From Fasciolopsis buskii (lineage: Eukaryota > Platyhelminthes > Trematoda > Plagiorchiida > Fasciolidae): 64,000 nucleotides of DNA. The translations under genes and the position numbers were made by a program. Location: positions 124,001 to 188,000 of the forward strand of contig LUCM01000776.1 of the NCBI GenBank assembly GCA_008360955.1, in the 5' to 3' direction. Of this stretch, positions 37,933-52,000 are shown one piece after another. The stretch's first letter is position 1, and each line of letters opens with the position of its first letter. The notes beneath the pieces were generated by a model. It worked only from the letters and a program-made list of their open reading frames with translations, was not told the origin of the DNA and made no database searches.

Positions 37933-40900
37933 TTTACCATCTTGGAGTACTTCGTAAGTAAAGCTACGCTAATGTATGCTCATTTATTAGTTATTTAGTC
38001 TGCCCCTTAAAGGTACCAGCTGCCATCGCCCCAAGTCAATGAGAACCGTAACTCGATTAAACGTACTGTTTGAGATGTGCAGCGATCGGGAAAATGAAGG
38101 TCTACTACGGAACTTATTTACCATCTGCCGTGCTGCACAATTTTTCTGTTTTTCGGAAATCCAGTTGAAACATGACTGGAAAATTAACTAGAAAATAATT
38201 CATGGACTAAACAATTATTTGGGAAAGTTCAAGTTCTCCCAGATTCGTGGCTCAGAGGAAGAATGAACACTTAGATCATTAATCGCATACAGCTTTTTAG
38301 AATTATAACGACGGTGTAACTGCCGCTATGTCAACGGGATTTACCGGGGAACAGTATTGTAGAAAAAAATTGGGTACTTCCATACGTGATCGAGACACTG
38401 AGAAATCACTTGGTTCGGGAGAACGCATCAGCTCGAAAACCAAGCACTCGAGAGTAACTACTTGTATATCCTGAGGGCTGCTGAAATAGTTATTTCCGCT
38501 GAAATCAGGATGAAATATCGTTCTTTTTTATTTCTTATTAGTTGTGAACGGTGTGTGCCCATCCATTCATTAGTGATGGCTTTTTCAAAATATCCACTGA
38601 ACAAATCTTCTTGTGTGTCAAGAAGAAATAATGAACCCTAAAAATGAACAGGAAAATATTTCCACTGATTTCTTTCCAGAATACGTTTTGTTTTCGCCTT
38701 TTTGCCCTTGAATTTCAAATTGCGAAGGAGATATTTGGTAGATTTATTTCGAAAGCAGTCTTCCAAAAAGTGAACTAACTACTGAGTTTTCTGATCAAAC
38801 TGCCCAAGAATAAACAACGGCATCCAAGGCTCTATTTGTCGTGATCTAAGAGCCCTATTTCACAGGACACGGGTCAACCAAAACGGGTCCCACATGAAGC
38901 TTCGATGTTAGGCGGTGACGAAATTCTCCTTAATTGTAATGCAACGAAATACTGAACTGAAAATGTTCTGTGAATCATTTGACTTGCTCGAAATCGAGAG
39001 GAATCTCACAGTGATGATGAGGTAAAAATTGTACCTACACTATCTACACTACTACACAAACATAAATAAGAATCTATTTATACCAATGAGTGCTCGGCTT
39101 ATTTGTACGCTTTTGCCTATTATCTTCCATGAAGGAACAGTTCGAATGTTATTGATAATGGATTATCTCGCGGGAACTAGTGAGAAAAATTCCGACAGAA
39201 AAGGCTGGCCGATTTCGTCTTCCACAGTTTGTCCGATTTGGCCAAAGGAAAAGGGAACCATTAGACAAGCACAGAAATAGTTGAACAATCATGATTATTA
39301 AAACAATATCATCTGACCAGGTTTGGTAGATATTTGACATCTGATGTGTAGGTCTCGGCGCCGAAAAGCTTCCCGCCAACCATCTCTGATAAAGTCACGA
39401 GCGCCATTCTTATCTGATCGGGGTTCGATTTTCCAAGGTTTCGTGCTAATAATAGAGTCTTAGCTGGTCAGGTTTTGTTCTTGCTTCTTATTTAACATGT
39501 TAGGATTGCGAGCAATTTTTCCTTCACTTGGTACTTTTCGATGCGGTTCATTTCTGCAGTGAAGAAAAGACGACCATTTGTAATGGAAATCCGCATGCAA
39601 AAGGGACAGAACAATGGCACTGGCATGTGTATGACAGGCAGCTGTCAAATGATTGTTGCCATAAACTTTATTTATCGGGGTCCTGAATCCAATTGTTTCT
39701 ACCATCGGTGATGTCCCCACTAACCAATTACTGTATAATCACTAAATGAAAGAAAAAGTGCGAGTGCAACTTCTTGTGAATAATTTTACTCAATGCTTGT
39801 AAAGTTATAACTAAGTGTATACAGACAGGTAAGGATTAGCCAGTTTCATGCGCACATCGTGAGTGGTAAGCATGCTTGCGCGGTTTCATTCACAAATTCT
39901 TTTTATTAATGAGTTCCGGTAGCCCGTACCAACCACGGGGACAGTTTGGGTACGGGAAATGGATAGGGTTGCTTTTCTGCCGTAGAACTAGTGAACTATA
40001 CCACATTGGGATCCAGAAAAGTAGTACAACCTGCTTTTGGAATTCCATAGTCAAACAGTCTCCAAAAAGCAGTGTCAACAGAACTGTGAGTTTCGGCTGG
40101 AAAAAGGGAGTGCTTTTTTGTCCACTTTAGGCAGTTGGAGGTTGGCTGTCGTAATTGGGTTGCCTACTTAGTAGTCATCCATACTGAGTCACTTACCCTG
40201 AGCTGATTTTCTTCTGGCTTCCCAAAACCACTAAAAAATAGGTTCCATATTATGGAAAGCACTTTAATGAATTACGGTGATCCATCAAAATTGCCTAGTA
40301 GCTTTGATATTCAACCCACACTCGTACATTTCGAGTTCGAGTCCCAGTTCGGGTATATCCTTTCTGGACTTCTGACGTTTCTTACCAAAGAGGGCACCTG
40401 CAGGGTGCTCTCATTCTTTGGTAATGTTAATTTCAGTGTTATTGTTACACGGCAATTAATTATTTACTAAGCTGCATAATCAAATTCTGAGTAAGGGGTT
40501 CAGGAATCTCAAGGCAACCAAATGTCATGGAATACAAATTCCATTCTGTACAGAGTTCGAGCAATACTTTTCTGAGTATTGTTTACTTGGCCTGAAAGTG
40601 ACCAACACTATCCTTAGCATGTACAGTCGTCGGAATGGCTAAAGCCGTATTTTGGCTTGACTTGGCTTGGTTCATAGACTACCTGTTAAAAGTTGTGAAC
40701 CACAGGAACTTCCAATTTTAGTTAAGTTCTATTCCATTTACTTGGAAATAATATCACTGAAAAAGCTAACACCCCAGCCTGAATAGAATTAAACATGGAT
40801 TGCTATGTGGCACGGAATACTTACATTCGTAGTTTGCGTCAGAGACATTTATTGCGGTTGTTCAGTTGCTTAAAATTTCTCCCTGGTAAGCAACAACAAA

Positions 40901-43900
40901 GCCTATTATATATTTCTTGCTTTCGGATTCAGGTCCGGAACCCTAAATAGGTCAGTCTGAGTTTTAACACTAATGGGAAAACCATGGAATTACTGTTTTC
41001 GTTAGGAGTCGCTAGCAGTGCGTATCTGTCTCGCCGGAACTGCGGATTTGGTGAGTTGGAGACTGATACTGCATGATGAATTATTCGATAGTCCTGCCTC
41101 GTGTACCTATGTTTTTGCTCTCTCGGATTAACTTGAACAGTTTTGTATTGTAAAATCAATTCTGAGTAAAATGTAGGCATCAGGATGAGCCGTAGTTTTA
41201 CAAGTCTTTTGCTCAGTCCAGTTCGGTGGTATTCGTAAAACTTTGTCAATCGATCTCAGCCTTTCAGTTGTGCACTTCAATGTTAAATAGTGAGGTCATC
41301 AAGGCTGCTGATGAAGCATTTGCAGTCTAGCTGCCATGCTTGTAAATCAGAACCCATGAAAACTCTGTACAACGTTTCTGAAGGTCCACCCTATTGTAAC
41401 GACAAATAGTTTCCCTATTAAAGAAGTACTACCATTCAGTGTGCAAATTTATTAAACTGGTTTCTTTTGACGCTTTATTCATTTTATGAATAGGTAATAG
41501 GGAAATTAGCAGAAACAGGATTTTGGTTATACTATACTGTACCAAGAGAGAAAGGTGGAAGAGCGAATGGTAAATTCTGAACAGTACATTTTTAACTGCA
41601 AAGCTGATTGTAAAATGGAAATGATGCGTCATTTAGGAACCGATTTGCCTGGAGGCAATGAAATCTTCTTTGTTGGTTTTTGGTAGTCGGCTATTCCGTT
41701 TAATCTACAACAGTCAGTATTTTTTCTGCTCATGTGCTTTCCACTACCTGTTCACTAAAAAAGATTTTCATTGTCTGCAAATGTTCTAAACTAGGTTGCA
41801 TTTCGAGTATATTTATCCTTTGCGGTAAATTAAATAACCATTTTTCAGTTGGCGTACACCGAATTCCCTTCCGAAAATGCCATTCTATAAGTATGTGCAG
41901 AGTTACTAAATGATGCTGATGAGATATTTTAAACAAGCCGACAGTATTTATTAATCAAGAGAGTCTTAACCATGTATATGGAGGATGTGAGAAATCGTGA
42001 CCTGTTTAGTCCGGAGGAGAGTTCTTCAAATTTTGTTCAAACTGACAGCCAGTTCACACTAGGTGTCCGAATCCCGTTCATTAGACTATGCAGACCGATG
42101 GACTGTTCCATACGTTATGAAAACATCATCTGTCAGTCGCCGATGGAATCGCAACTCTAGGATCGGTGGGCAAGTCTTGATGAATGCATTCTTTGGGTGT
42201 TCAACCAGACTAGGCAGGTGTCTCAATTATGTCGATCTACGTTCCACACCGCACTAGGGAAACACGTCACCACACTGACACATACGGCTGTGTTAGAAAC
42301 AACACGACGGGGTTGAGCGTATCACTAGGATGATATCTTTTACGGTAAGCTGCACAAGATTCGAAAGGAGAACCTAATCTGATATAAAAGCTTTCAACTT
42401 TGACATCACAGGTGTGCAACAGAACTGACTAAATAGAAACATCTCTGGCTGAACCACATACACACATGCACAAACACGAGCGCTGAGTGATATTGTCACC
42501 CAAGTCTGCTCGTCTTATGAGTGAACACAGACCACCCGATTGCGAAACCAATCGAGACCGTATGACCTCACCTTGGAAAGTAGCAGCAATTTCACTTTTT
42601 TCTCGGTGTAGTGAAATTTATCAGTGGCTTGATAAATTCTAAAACCCGACCTTCAAACTACCGCATGCACAGTGGTATTTTGAAGCAAAAAGTGACAGTT
42701 TCAGGTGGTCAGGAATGCGGGGACAAAAATTTTAGCCTCAAAATTAGGCAGCATCTGAGCTCTTCAATTTTCATGTTTCTAAAGTGTTTTTTAGAAAGTA
42801 CGTGAAAACATGGTTACCGGCGGCACTGGGGCCGTTTTCTACCAAAGGTCAAATGGCAATTTGATTCAGGAAACATATGGATGCATACAACTGAAACGGT
42901 AGCCGTAATTTTGCAGATGTGCTTACAGGCGCACGTGCACGTGCCAGTCTTGTGGTTATCGTTGCTGGGCTGCTTTCCGACGATGCTAGAGGACCGGTTT
43001 GACCCGAGGACTTGGCAAATGAGCCAGTCAGGTTATCCTATCGTCTAATCACTTGGTCAGATTGACCTTTGCAAAGTTCCGTTTTGGTTGCCCTAGCCGT
43101 GGTTACTTTCGGGAAGAGTGTTTCTATGGCAGATGGACCCAGGTGAGCGGTGCACATCTTCCTTTCAAACAGGGCGAAACAACACTGTTGTCATTTTTGT
43201 GTTTAATTGGGTGGAAGAACGATTCAGGCCATTTTGGGCAACATGAATACCAAGTGCTATTTAGTAACACCTCAAGAGACAGTGTATAATGCAGAAAGCT
43301 TCAACCAAATTTAAAAAAGCGGTGGGAAGAAATTTACAGTATAAATTTACCAGGTGGTATGGAGTTGATCAAAAGATAAAGTGTTTGCGAAGTGCCACCG
43401 TTTTACAAGTTCCGCGGTAAACGCAGCATTGAAAACGATTCTACGAAAAGACTGTCTTCTAGCCGAAGCAAAGAAACAGATTGCATTGTCGTTTTCCTGA
43501 TTACCTGATCACGGCACACTAGGCTTTAGTAATTTTCCACATTCCATTTTCTATAATTTCGAAGTGTGTAAAGGTGAATCACAATTCAAACATAATATTG
43601 AATTGCTAAGCTCAGTCGCGGTGCGTTGGAGAAAATCCGGCCACATCTAATTGATGGAGAGCAGTTTAGCAGCAAAATGCCGATTTTCGGCAACCCAACT
43701 GATGGCTATATTATTGGGAAGAAGAATCGAATCCAGGACAGTCAGAGCTGAAGTTCACACTGAAAACGCTCCTATCACCACCGGTGGTTCTCTGTTGCAG
43801 ATTTTGTTAGCCATGGTTGATGACTTATTCCGGTTGCTTGACGATCTATTGTATCCTTCCGCCATATTGTTTTCTCTGCGCTGACGTCGACTAATGAAAT

Positions 43901-46900
43901 TTATACTCCGTTCACACTGATAGAAATATGAAAGACAATCACTGCTGTATAGCAAAGGATACACTAAACGCAAATGAGGACGAGCAACGCACTTCCCTTG
44001 CCTGGATGGGTAAAAGCAAAATTAAACTTGCGACTGAGAGCACTTATCCGCAACGTGATATGCTCCAAAAGTGCCTTTGTTTAGTACTCATAAACTTGTA
44101 TTTCACCAAGTCAGCATTACTGACTGCATGCATTTCAAATAACGTTAGATCGCTTGTCAAATTTGTTAAATTTTTATTCCGTCAAACTGTAAATGAATCA
44201 GGCGATTTTATTCCAGGACAGATGTGATGGAATTAGCAGCCATCGGCAGTTGCCTGAGATTGGGGTCCCGATCAGATAACACACAAACACAGGTATATAT
44301 GAGAGAAGTCTAAGGACTTCACACCAGATTGCAGGAATGGAACAAAACCATGTTGTCGCTATTGGATTCTGCCAGACAGCGGTGCACTCTGGGACATGCG
44401 TGCGTTAGTAGCCATCTCTAGACTCACCCCAGCGTTTTGTTTCTTTGGAAATGCGATGAAATTTTGGACAAATACTACCATCGTATTCCCAACTGTACCT
44501 TATAGTAGTTCTGTGCTTGCGGTTACATAATGAGTTTAACAGAGGTGGCCGGTCACCGCGGTAGCTTTTGGGTGCGTGCACGCGTGTCCGCAGACACACA
44601 CATATGTATATGTACATGTACGCGGTCACTCTAGTTTTACCAGATGAACTGACCAGACTGTTCATACCTGTTACTGTTTGTGAGGAATAGGCTGAATGTA
44701 TGTTTACTTGTAAGTCAACTGAAGATGCAGGTCGGCCAGAAAGGGAAATTTTGAAGTAGGCATTATGTCGAAGAAAAATTATAAATACAAACGTGATAAT
44801 TTTCATCTGGAACCACTAGTCAGTGAGAAAATTGTTCGGGAAGTCGTTAGCATTTTATTCATGTGGTTTTCGCGATAATTTGCATCTACTGCTTCAGTGT
44901 TTAACACTTTTCGGTGACAACTTCCATCTGCGGCTTGACAAGACATAAACCTCGTTCAACAAACAGTGAATATAATCACAAATTTTGGTGAAACTGGTCA
45001 CCACGGTAGGAATGAAATATTTCATTTCCGTTTTTGAGTATTGTGGTACTGGCCACATTGTAAAATTATTATGCTATCTTTGAACTAATCACCAAAGAAG
45101 ATTCGAGGGCACTTTAGTAGCACTGTCGGTACGTCGAATCTGATAGTGAAACCAGATATGAATATCTAGTGTTGGTTTTGTCTCAGTCCCTACCTACGGA
45201 GAAAGTGTCCGCTAGGATCTCAAGAAAACAGCAAGTAGCAAATTCTTGTTCTTAGGTGTATCGTGGAATACATATAACTACGGCATATTTGCTAGGTTGT
45301 TCTAAGTCGAATATCTCCTCGGCTAGGAGGCTGGGTGTATGAATTGTGGATAATATTGGACATATGATGAAATTAAACGTTCACCATCCCGCACTTTACA
45401 GCTGATCTCTCCCGGGGAATTTCGGACCAATTATGCAGATGAACATTACAGGTAGTGAATTAATTGTCGTTAACCCTAGGGCTTTGATGATCCACGCAAT
45501 GATGTATTCTTCTCTATTAACCGCAGCCAGATGGTGACGCAGTGGGTTGACACTGAGTCAGTTAACTTTTCTACCACTAGGCTGATACTCTAGAGCGCCG
45601 AATAATTGCGATATAATCATTAAACAAAAAGTGCACAAACTAAATACCAGTACCACGCAATCAATGCCTTAATGACTGACAATAGCTGATTCCGTAAATT
45701 TGGTCGCACTAGTAGCTTTGTTCATTTCCGAATGAGACGAACAGCGCGTGCAAATGACTGAAATGTTAAGAACAGTCGGACTTTGTAGTTACTGGTATAT
45801 TTCATGCCGCTCCGTAAACACGATCGGCCTCATTCCATCTGGATCGAGCTATATGGTGCTAGATAAAAGTGCATTTCGCTCACTGCTGATAGTTTCGGAA
45901 AGAGAGAATATAGCAAAATTTTGAATGGAGGTGCTAAAACAGCTTTATATTTGGCACGCATTATAAATATAATAACATGACTCTGGATTCTGATTGTTTC
46001 AACCTTCGAGAAATTCCTATCTTTCCACTTTGATCAGTCTTTCGGTGGCGTAAGCAGACTTTCTTTCAGATTATCCTTTATCTGGTTTGTAAATTTATCT
46101 GCTTAAATTTTGTGAGAGACAAGGTCATATCCGGTGCTTCATATCTACTAGTGGGGCCAAGAACTTGCAGGTTAAGACAAAGCTTTCTGGCTTGACTACT
46201 TTTCTAAGTCAATAATTCATTTTCTAGACCATCCCTAGAAAAATATGGATTTTGGAAGCCTCATGGTCATTTACGAATGCGGACGAATCATTCAGAGGAG
46301 ATATTAAGTTATACGTCCTCCCAAAACATCCTCTTTGTTCCTTCTTTTTTCCTTCCTTTCAAAACGACCGTTGCCCCTAGGTTGGTGAAGAAACACTTGT
46401 GCTATATTTCTTTTGTGTATCTGTGAATCAAAGCACGGCTAAAACGAATACAAGGTGTTTCTGATGACTGGGATTTTTGGTTTTCCCTTCGTATCTTCAC
46501 CTGATTTAAGTGTCAGAAACTTTTTATGTACTGCTAGCTTTTGTTCAAGATAAGCTAAAAGTTGGGAGCAGTGGCGCTTCTGTCAAAATGAGCAAAATCG
46601 CCGAAGGACAGAAGGTTACCCCTCCGTGCAATAGCGCCCAAGAAATGCAATTCTTAGTCTAGACCGGGTTGAAAATGAGTTGACCATTACTGGGTTCATG
46701 GGACCACGGACCACTCACAGTTATACTACCGGTTTTGTTGTGCAATTAGTGCATTTCTGATGTAATTTCGGGTTGGTGTACAATGACTAAATCTGAGTGA
46801 ATGTAGTTGCTCTGAAAAATAATCTTATCCATCTGATTTCAGAATAAAAACATTGTATATGTACCTTGCACCGAAGAGGATTCAAACATGAAGCATTTCC

Positions 46901-48984
46901 CGTTGGAAATGCAAAATCTCAGGCAGATAATCGAACGTAATGCAGAAATCGAGGGCCACAATCTATGGAGGAGCATTAGTCAAAGATGAAACAACAGGGT
47001 CCATGAGTTGTTTATTTGCCGCTTAACAAGGATCTTGTAAAGTCATTTGGGCAATTGCATGTGACTGTGTGTTGTAAGTCTACAGATAGGACTGTATTAG
47101 GCAAGAAAAATCGCTCGGCCATTTGTTATTTTTGTGAAATTTGGGGTTCACTAACTAGTATACCTAAAAGGGGAACTAGTGCAATGTATGAAGTTAGATA
47201 TTAGCAAATGGCTTATTGCGATGCTCACGAGAAAAAAGATGGACAATTCTCTGTCATCCGGTGACTTTTGAGGCTTGCGTATCTGTAAAACAAAACGTGG
47301 GACTCGGAGCGCTTTTGCTGCAAAAAATAAGTATTCGGATGGCACGACCCTTGTTCGAACGAACAGCTGGCGCCAGACAAATTGAAGTAAGATTTGATTC
47401 GATAATTTTGGCGAATGTGAGGCAGTTATATCGATCAGGCTTTTCACTAAACTACAACAATGTAGAGGCAGGAGATTCTTTCAAGTCAGCACTAAATGTA
47501 GCATCGAGTGTAATATTCCCAAAGTTCCGTGTGGTAAGCTCACCAATGGGAAGAATCGATATTCAATCGCAGAAAGAACTTCACCAGGGCGGACAAGGTG
47601 GTTGACATTAGAATTGACCTGTTGTTAGAAAGACAAACATTGACTTAGCCGGTTATTTCTTTTAAATTTATTTGGATCAGTTGACAGCCGTAGAGGATGA
47701 AACGTGAGGGCCTAGAAGAACAAACTAGACTTTTCTCATTTGCCAATGGTCACAGCGAAAATGGATGGAATAGCGTTTTTCCCACACCGGCGCCATAGTT
47801 TAACGACATGATTGCTTTCCATCCAAAGTGCGAGTGTGATAGGCTATTTTTATTCGCAATCCAAACCAAACAGAGAAATTACATAGGCTTTTGAGAAATT
47901 ATTTAGGTCAAAGGATTAGAGTTAATTTTCTGTTGCAGAAAACAAGACCACGTTGAATGCGATAGGCAAAATTATTAGCTTTACAGTTTGGATGACACTG
48001 ATCAGCAGAATGTAGCAAGTTATAGAATGGTTTTGGAATGAGAAGAGGGAAGACTTTATTCTACTCAGGTAGACGAATTTCTATTATCAGTGCAGCATTT
48101 ACATTACTCACTCACTTCATGCAGACAAATATATTTGTGAAATCATGTCTTTGGGCTCGCATAGATCCCAATCTTTTATCTTCTATTCGTACTGAATCTG
48201 GTTTCGGCATCTGCTATTCCCTGGTGCTGAAAAGGTGGAAAACTGTTTACCCCTGCATTTTAGTCCCACACTGCATAAAAATCTACGTTAAATGTGAACC
48301 TGTTTTCATGATGCCTAGCATTTCTCGTCGTCGTCGTTGTATGCTTCTTTTCCCATCGGGACATGGGTTATATTGAAGCAGATAATAAAGCAAAATAGGG
48401 GTATCGAGGAAAATCAGTATACGTCTACCGTTGAACCCCTCTTACCAGTTGTCTGGCAGACAGCGGCATACACGTTATGGTAAGCCATCCAGAGGCAAAA
48501 ATAATATGATGCAAATTGTGCGATGTTCTCAGATGTAGAACGTCAGAATATCACTGAAAGCACAACTTGTAAATTTAGTGAGGACAGCCGTTTTCTTACC
48601 AGTCGTTGTTGGAAAAGTGACCAGATGGGCGTTTGGCAAGAACATCGTAAGACATTCAGTAACTCGTGTATGGTGCCAATCCAGGGAGTCTACTTAAGTG
48701 TTTGCTATGACATCAAATTTTGGCCGTATCTGATGGTCCAACTTCCGCGTTACAATGTGCCCATCAAAACTAAACTCATTCGTTAGATTTCCCGGCCATC
48801 TTTGTTTAATAGGATTTCCAGAGTACACCCGGTAGTGCGAAATTAATCAGGTTTATTCGTTAGCTATCTTTGGATTTTTCGACCAAATGTGTGTTGTCAA
48901 AAATATGACGCCACCAAGCTCTATGCTTCGTTTTACAGTTCACAGGGTATCGGTTACAATGTGGCTGACAAAAGTTTGTTTGGT
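37933..48984. other. Non-coding, no assignable gene
   Basis: A B-box-like GAGTTCGAGTCCCAGTTCGG lies at 40334-40353 without a clear head. The CA/TA tract is at 44592. No gene is recognised. Confidence 0.55.
44592..44622 (+). repeat. CA/TA mixed purine-pyrimidine alternating tract
   Basis: An alternating purine-pyrimidine tract of CA, TA and GTA units, preceded by GCGTGCACGCGTG, which also alternates. Confidence 0.6.
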
Positions 48985-49045
48985 ACATGCCAGTAGTAGG
49001 TGAGTTGAACGATGATATCACATGGTGAATTATTTCATGAAAAAT
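48985..49045 (+). repeat. SINE 3' tail fragment, copy 5
   Basis: GATGATATCACATGGTGAAT followed by TATTTCATGAAAA (49012 onwards) closely matches the 3' tail of copy 1, including the ~20 bases after GATGTCACATGCTGA. The preceding GGTACATGCCAGTAGTAGGT resembles the region just upstream in copy 1. The tRNA-like head is not recognisable, which fits a 5'-truncated or decayed insertion. Confidence 0.45.
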
Positions 49046-52000
49046 TTATTTGTTATTTGTCGACTTATAGAAAGTAAAAGAATAAACGATTTGTCGTAGG
49101 TTAAGAACCTTCCTCCTAATACAACGAAACAAGCCCCATTGTTAATTAACGAATTGCAAGGCGATAGAAGCTGTAAGCCCCTCGAGAGAGGGTTTGAGCA
49201 ACAGACAGCGGTCGAATTGACAAACAAAAACAAAGGTGGATACAAATTGATGCGACACCATTCAAAACAAATTAGCCATTGTACACTAATCAAAGCTCAA
49301 CAGTATTTCTTTTGGTCCCTTTCATTCCGAGTTCTGAAACCAAATTACGCCAACGACATGGGATGTCAAGCAAAGTCAACCAACATGTCGAACCTACGTT
49401 CCTGACAGTGGGACGAGTTCAATTTGTGACAACGATATAAACAAACTAATGCGGTAAAATAAAATTCGGGATGTGTCCCAAAGGTCGCAGTTAGTAATGG
49501 GTAAATGGTAATTGGGGGAAAAACGTCAAACGTTTCAGTAATGTCCCTCCTACCTAATCAAGCAGTGTACACATCTCTCATTGAAACCGATGTCAACGGA
49601 GATGCAAAACAAAGATCCATGGAGTAGATCTACTAAGGATAATTAAATGGACGAATTCACCAGACAGCTCGGCATTCGGACCTGAATACAATTAGCTGTT
49701 TCAGTTTCCGACAAGATGATTTTCGAATTAGGGTCTTGTAATGACGATTTCATCAAACATTCATACGATGTGGTCAGCAAGAATGTGACAGGTGTCCTGG
49801 CACAGTTGGTGAAAGCAATCAAAAAGCACTTTCAATGCTCATCGTTTGGCGATTCATCGATTGGTCAGTTGGTGGATAGGATTCATTATTAGGTTGAAAA
49901 GCTGACCATTGAGCCTGCGAAAATGAACTCGAACATTGTCAGGCCAGAAAAACGCAATATATGCCATCTGGTTGCAATGTTTTGCTGACGCAACTGAATG
50001 CTTATTTTGTGACAAAATTAATCACGAAATTTGGTGCTCTGGCCGTTGCAAACACCGAAATGTAGACTACAATCCAGGTGACAACTTCCAGTCCGGCACA
50101 GGAATTTACTTAAACGATTGAAGAAGTTCATCTCTCTTCTGGAATCTAAAATACTAACGTCAGGAAGAAATTAGCTGACTTTTGACTGAGTTCGTATCAA
50201 ACTATTCCTTGTTTGTTGCAAATGGACTGTCAGATGTTCCCCGGGCCTTTGTCTTTGACGATGCTCCAGTCTGTCAGAGGGATCTGGATGCACAATTACA
50301 CAGTATTAATCAAATTTGCTTTATTCTACCATACGGTTCCTTTTCTAACTTACTGGAAAAACATCCGGTCAGTTCAAACAACTAAACATTTCCGTATCAT
50401 TTGCAAAACTGGATCCGGGCAAATACTGCAATCAGAGGGGCAAGTCCAGCGGTTCGAAAATACGGGCAGATCACTCAACTGTTCTACAGCACATTGTGCA
50501 GCAGCATTTGGTAGGAGTGTGACTTCCAGTTGCACAGCAGCACAAGATCACTGGGCCTTCGCATTGGCTCGGTGAGCGCTTCAACACAAATCGCTAGACA
50601 TTTGATGACCTCAGAATAATCTCATACATGTTGATTTTTATTACATACAGTAACTTGGGCGAAGTTCGTGCTTCAGGAAATGATAATTTTGGACAGTGGT
50701 TAAATAATTATGGGCCCAATCTAACGGATTGCGAATGGAGTTTAAATACGTGCTTATTTTACTAAATTTTGACAAGAAAAATTCATTTACCAAGAAGCTT
50801 TTGTGATTCGTAAATTTATCATTTCAATTAATAGAATAATTTAAATAAAATAATCCTCGTACCAAAATCAGAAATGAGGAAACTCCATTGGGGTTGTGTG
50901 GTATTTGGTTCAATTCTTCTCCCCTGGGGGAATTGCCTACTCAGAAACTTTAAAAAGAATACTTGAGCCGATATACTTTCACCTCTTGTGCTGAACAAGT
51001 AATACGTGTACGAAAATTAATTCGAACTGTGAGCAAAACTTTGCACTCATTGTTTCATAAAAAGGGTCTTCAGTCGGCCGCATTCAGTCATTAGCTGGAT
51101 GTGCGTGCAGTTTGTCAATTGGAACTGCGCAGTTCTTACTCGACTAGTACAGTTTAATCTTCATAAAATTATTCGAAAACCAAATGTGAAAAACGTAATA
51201 ATTCTAAAAGCTAACACCAAAAGTCTAACTTCCAAAGAGTCATTAACAGTCTGAGATTGCTTTGACCATTTCAAAACCGTTGATTACCTTGGACTTGATC
51301 AATAGGGGTCAGACTTGAAGAAAAACGGCTAACTTCGGATTCCTGTGAGAACCGGATTCCTTTCCTAATTTTGCCTACCCTTTTCTATTCAATTATAGCA
51401 AAAGCAGCTGCGACTCCTACGGAAGTCATTCCACATGCATTAATGGATGGACTCCCAGGGAAACCGGTAGCTGCGTACATATTTACAAAAATATGTTGTT
51501 TAAGATATTATTCGTCTTGTATTATCAAAGCTATTTCCAGCACTGAAAAAGACAAAAACACCAGTATATAGCTTTTGCAGTCTACCCTTTAGGAATAATC
51601 CACAATGCCCGTGCACTGATTCCCGAGAGGAACTCTAATTAGTGGTTGGACAATTTGGGCAAAAAACCTTAGCCATTCTGAAATTCGACGTGAGTTGTCA
51701 CGGTCTGGTTGACGTCAGTACAATTTGATGCGGCGTTCATCTATCATTTAGATGTTGAACGGTCACAGATCACTGTTTGTACACGATGGAGGTCCTCCTC
51801 GCATTTGACCTAAATGGATCGAGAGCGGTTCTCGTTAAAACAAACCACAGAAGTTGACCGCCGGGTGGTTTCTATGTGGCAGACTGAATTTATTTGAGGG
51901 ATGGTTTATCATCGTTTCCGGTGTCCTGATAGCACTGAAAACCATAGAAATACCGTGTAACAGTCTAATGAGGTTTGTCAAATGGTGGTGGAGAAGTGTT

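Noticed and set aside
40330..40356. B-box-like GAGTTCGAGTCCCAG as a tRNA gene
   Set aside because: No acceptor stem, D-arm or A box is found at tRNA spacing. It is at most a relic.
41305..41335. CTGATGA at 41309 as a hammerhead candidate
   Set aside because: No GAAA box or stem II follows at the required spacing.
44405..44806. 133-codon minus-strand frame
   Set aside because: It runs through an alternating CA/TA repeat, which explains the odd Tyr/Ile/Cys/Val stretch. No domain is seen.
47216..47605. 129-codon open frame with a possible GTAAGC donor near 47532
   Set aside because: Partly protein-like, but there is no recognisable family, no clear acceptor and no neighbouring exon.
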